NCBI GenBank assembly: GCA_002343455.1
Contig: DDSR01000368.1
Coordinates: 10,042 to 16,521 of the forward strand
DNA: 6,480 bases
DNA from: Deltaproteobacteria bacterium UBA2385
Lineage (GTDB): Bacteria; Myxococcota_A; UBA796; UBA2385
Reading direction: 5' to 3'
Part shown: positions 4,179 through 6,480 of the stretch, piece by piece
How positions within the stretch are numbered: position 1 is the first letter of the stretch
Layout of the letters: every line of letters begins with the position of its first letter
Position numbers and translations under genes: made by a program
Notes under the pieces: model-generated
What the model was told of the DNA's origin: nothing
What the model saw: the letters and a program-made list of their open reading frames with translations, nothing else
Databases searched by the model: none

Positions 4179-6410
4179 ATGCGCGTCTGCATCCTCACCC
4201 GCGGCGATCTCCAGCCCACCCAGCACGGCGCGGCCGTGAAGATCGTCCGGACGGCCCAGGCACTGGCCCGCGGCGGGGCGGCGGTCTTCATCGTGACCGA
4301 CGATCGGGACGCCTACCTGCGGGTAGAGGGCGAGTCCCTGGTCGCCGTTCCCTGGCCGGCGCGGGTGCGCGCGGCGCAGGAGTGGCCGCCCGTGCCGCGC
4401 CTGGGGCGCCTCGCCGAGCGGCTCTGCGATCGGGTCGGCTACCCCCGCGAGGAGCACTTCCTCTACCGGCCGATCTTCGACCCGGCCTGGTGGATGCGGG
4501 CCATGGCCATCGGCCTGATCGAGCAGATCGACTGGTTTCAGGCCGAGTTCCCCGGCTACGCCGCCCCAGGGCTGGTGGCGCAGCGGGTCCTGGGCCTGCT
4601 CCGGCCTGCGCCCCGGACCTCTATCGTCCAGCACAACGTCGAGTGGGATCGCCTCGCCGAGTTCGGCTACGAGGTCAGCCGCATCCGCCGGGTCGAGCAG
4701 GCGCTGCTCGCCGCCGTCGACGAGGTCGTCGCCGTCAGCGCCGACGATCGCCGCCGGATGGTCGCGGCGGGCACGCCGGCCGGCAAGATCACCGTCATCC
4801 CTCACGGCGTCGAGGTCGGCGCCTTCGCCGCGGTCTCCCAGGCGCAGGCCCTGGCCGTGCGGCGGCGCCACGGCGTCCCCGCGGATGCTCCGCTGCTCTT
4901 CTTCCACGGCACCCTGCACTACCGCCCCAACACCGAGGCGGTGCGCTTCATCGTCGAGCAGCTCCTGCCTCGCTTGAGCCAGCGCCCGGAGCTGCGCGTG
5001 CTGATCGCCGGCCAGGGCGCGCCGACCTACTACGCCCACCCCGCCGTGATCTTCACCGGTCCGGTCGACGATCTCCCGGCCCATGTCGCGGCCGCCGACC
5101 TCTGCCTCTGCCCGATCGAGAGCGGGGGAGGCACCCGCATGAAGCTGCTGGAGTACATGGCGGCGGGAAAGGCGACGGTCTCGACCACCAAGGGGGCCGA
5201 GGGCATCGCGTTCACGCCAGGGGTCGAGCTGGAGCTGGCCGACGGTCCCGAGCCCTTCGCCCGCGCGGTGCAGGCCCTGCTGGACGATCCGGTCAGGAGA
5301 GCGGCGATGGGCCGAGCGGCGCAGGCCTTCGCCCGTCGCCTGGACTGGGACTTCGTCACGAAGCCCTACCTGGAGCTGTACCAGGGCCGCGGGCGAGGGG
5401 AGGACTGGTACGAGCGGCTCAGCCAGGGACCGGCCCCCGTGGGCATCGAGGAGCACCTCCCGCCGCGCCTGCCGGGCAAGCCGCTGACCCTGCTGCTGCT
5501 GATCAACCGGGGCTGCAACCTGCGCTGCTCCTTCTGCGATCTGTGGGAGGGCCATGTGCACATGCCGGTGCGCGAGCGCTTGCTGCCGCTGCTCGACCAG
5601 GCCGTGGCCATCGGCACGAAGACCCTGGTGATCACCGGCGGCGAGCCCTTCCTGCACCCCGACCTCTTCCTGGCCGTGGCCGAGGCCAAGGCCCGCGGCC
5701 TGTCGGTCAACATCACCACCAACGGGACGAGGCTGAAGCAACGCTGGGAGGAGTGCCGGGCCAGCGGGGTCGACTCGCTCTCCTTCAGCATCGACGGCCT
5801 GGAGGCGACCCACGACCGGCTGCGCGGCCAGAAGGGCGCCTGGCGAAAGACCATGGCCGCGCTGCGCACCGTGACCCGCGACGGGCGGCTCGCCGCCAGC
5901 GTCTACTTCACGGCGACGTCGGAGAACGTCGAGGAGCTGATCGAGGTCTACGAGCGCGTCCGGGCCACCGGCGCCCGCTTCGACTTCTGGCCGGTCAACG
6001 ACGCCCCCGACCTCGCCTTGCGGACGGAGGCCCACCAGGCCGCCTGGGAGCGGGCCGTCGAGCACATCGCCGCGCGGGAGCCCGCCGTCCAGGGCCGGCT
6101 CGCCTTCTACCGGGACTCGCTGGCCTACCACCGCGGCGAGCTCGACGGAGTCCCGCTGCGCTGTCTTGGGTTGGTCGATCAGTACGGGGTCACCTACGAA
6201 GGCGATCTGCTGCCCTGCTGCGTCTGGGGGGGAGAGGGCCTCAAGGTCGGCAACGTCTTCCAGACGCCGCTGCCGGAGCTCTGGAGGTCGGCGGAGGTGC
6301 AGGCCGCCCGGCGCTCGCTCTTCGAGGAGGGCTGCGCGGCGGGCTGCTTCAACCACAGCCTCTACGAATTCAGCGAGTCGACGGGGCTGCCCTTCCAGGT
6401 CGCTGGGTAG
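4179..6410 (+). CDS. Fusion protein: GT4-type glycosyltransferase joined to a radical SAM/SPASM-like enzyme
   Basis: This 743-residue soluble protein holds two complete catalytic modules. Residues 1 to about 400 are a GT-B glycosyltransferase: MRVCILTRGD with a G17 loop near the N-terminus, QHNVEWDRL (151-159), IPHGVEV (207-213), FFHGTLHYRPN (241-251) and the nucleotide-sugar site ESGGGTRMKLLEYMAAGK (314-331), with E325 as the likely donor-binding glutamate. It ends with the usual WDFVTKPYLELY. A linker of about 35 residues leads to a radical SAM core with C446-xxx-C450-xx-C453, TGGEP (486-490) and ITTNGT (512-517). The tail carries C662, C680, C681, C719 and C723 around a GNVF (691-694) and LPELW pattern, like a SPASM/twitch auxiliary cluster domain. 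The ATG at 4179 begins the canonical first GT strand. A GTG 34 codons upstream adds unrelated residues and falls in the promoter region. AGG lies five bases before the ATG. It is transcribed away from the PilZ-like gene. Substrates of either half are unknown. Confidence 0.93.
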   Translation: MRVCILTRGDLQPTQHGAAVKIVRTAQALARGGAAVFIVTDDRDAYLRVEGESLVAVPWPARVRAAQEWPPVPRLGRLAERLCDRVGYPREEHFLYRPIFDPAWWMRAMAIGLIEQIDWFQAEFPGYAAPGLVAQRVLGLLRPAPRTSIVQHNVEWDRLAEFGYEVSRIRRVEQALLAAVDEVVAVSADDRRRMVAAGTPAGKITVIPHGVEVGAFAAVSQAQALAVRRRHGVPADAPLLFFHGTLHYRPNTEAVRFIVEQLLPRLSQRPELRVLIAGQGAPTYYAHPAVIFTGPVDDLPAHVAAADLCLCPIESGGGTRMKLLEYMAAGKATVSTTKGAEGIAFTPGVELELADGPEPFARAVQALLDDPVRRAAMGRAAQAFARRLDWDFVTKPYLELYQGRGRGEDWYERLSQGPAPVGIEEHLPPRLPGKPLTLLLLINRGCNLRCSFCDLWEGHVHMPVRERLLPLLDQAVAIGTKTLVITGGEPFLHPDLFLAVAEAKARGLSVNITTNGTRLKQRWEECRASGVDSLSFSIDGLEATHDRLRGQKGAWRKTMAALRTVTRDGRLAASVYFTATSENVEELIEVYERVRATGARFDFWPVNDAPDLALRTEAHQAAWERAVEHIAAREPAVQGRLAFYRDSLAYHRGELDGVPLRCLGLVDQYGVTYEGDLLPCCVWGGEGLKVGNVFQTPLPELWRSAEVQAARRSLFEEGCAAGCFNHSLYEFSESTGLPFQVAG

Positions 6411-6466
6411 TCATGGATGGCGCCATGGTCTGGGTCTCAGAGCATGGACACGCAGCTCCCCCCTCC

Positions 6467-6479
6467 GGCCCTTCGGGCC
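6467..6479 (+). terminator. Possible short GC hairpin after the fusion gene
   Basis: GGCCC (6467-6471) and GGGCC (6475-6479) can pair as a five-bp stem with a three-base loop, about 57 bases after the TAG stop. No T-run can be seen because the window ends at 6480. It could be part of a terminator or simply chance pairing in GC-rich DNA. Confidence 0.2.
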
Positions 6480-6480
6480 A

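Noticed and set aside
4053..6356. Minus-strand open frame continuing about 768 codons upstream of the PilZ-like start, opposite the fusion gene
   Set aside because: Its translation is a repetitive Arg/Gly/Ala/Pro/Val/Asp mixture with no motif, while the plus strand there has clear GT4 and radical SAM motifs. Long antisense frames are expected opposite GC-rich genes.
6417..6426. Ten-base perfect palindrome ATGGCGCCAT after the fusion gene stop
   Set aside because: It has no loop, does not extend beyond ten bases and has no second copy. It could be a chance site.
6413..6480. Open frame starting with ATG three bases after the fusion gene stop and running off the window
   Set aside because: It has only 22 codons, no Shine-Dalgarno sequence and a Pro/Ser/Gly-rich product. 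It cannot be told from non-coding spacer.
1..6480. CRISPR arrays, tRNA or rRNA genes, insertion sequences, attachment sites
   Set aside because: No regularly spaced repeats, RNA-gene signatures, transposase motifs or flanking direct repeats were seen on either strand by eye.

Overview
The window is very GC-rich throughout, with strongly G/C-biased third codon positions and tightly packed bacterial genes. The composition, together with a PilZ-like protein, an ABC-F-like ATPase and two radical SAM enzymes, would fit a high-GC, secondary-metabolite-rich bacterium such as a myxobacterium or a related deltaproteobacterial lineage. That placement is an inference; nothing in the window fixes the taxon.

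Minus strand, in order of transcription: a 316-residue protein with a PilZ-like C-terminal domain (4052 to 3102); an 86-base gap holding a two-part inverted repeat; a 524-residue cobalamin-binding radical SAM enzyme (3015 to 1441); a 396-residue DAO-type FAD oxidoreductase that starts inside the end of the radical SAM gene (1463 to 273); a 90-base gap with a possible six-codon leader peptide; and the first 60 codons of an ABC-F-like ATPase (182 to the window edge). The radical SAM and FAD genes overlap and are probably translationally coupled. The outer two genes may or may not share the transcript.

Plus strand: a single 743-codon gene (4179 to 6410) diverges from the PilZ-like gene. It encodes a complete GT4-type glycosyltransferase joined in frame to a complete radical SAM domain with a SPASM-like cysteine-rich tail. 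The 126-base divergent gap carries a plausible -10/-35 pair for each direction. About 70 bases remain after the gene, with a short GC hairpin at the window edge.

The most interesting reading is a small biosynthetic or modification locus that combines a B12-dependent radical SAM enzyme, a flavin amine-oxidase-like partner and a glycosyltransferase-radical SAM fusion. Individual domain calls rest on visible motifs. The idea that they share one pathway rests only on proximity.
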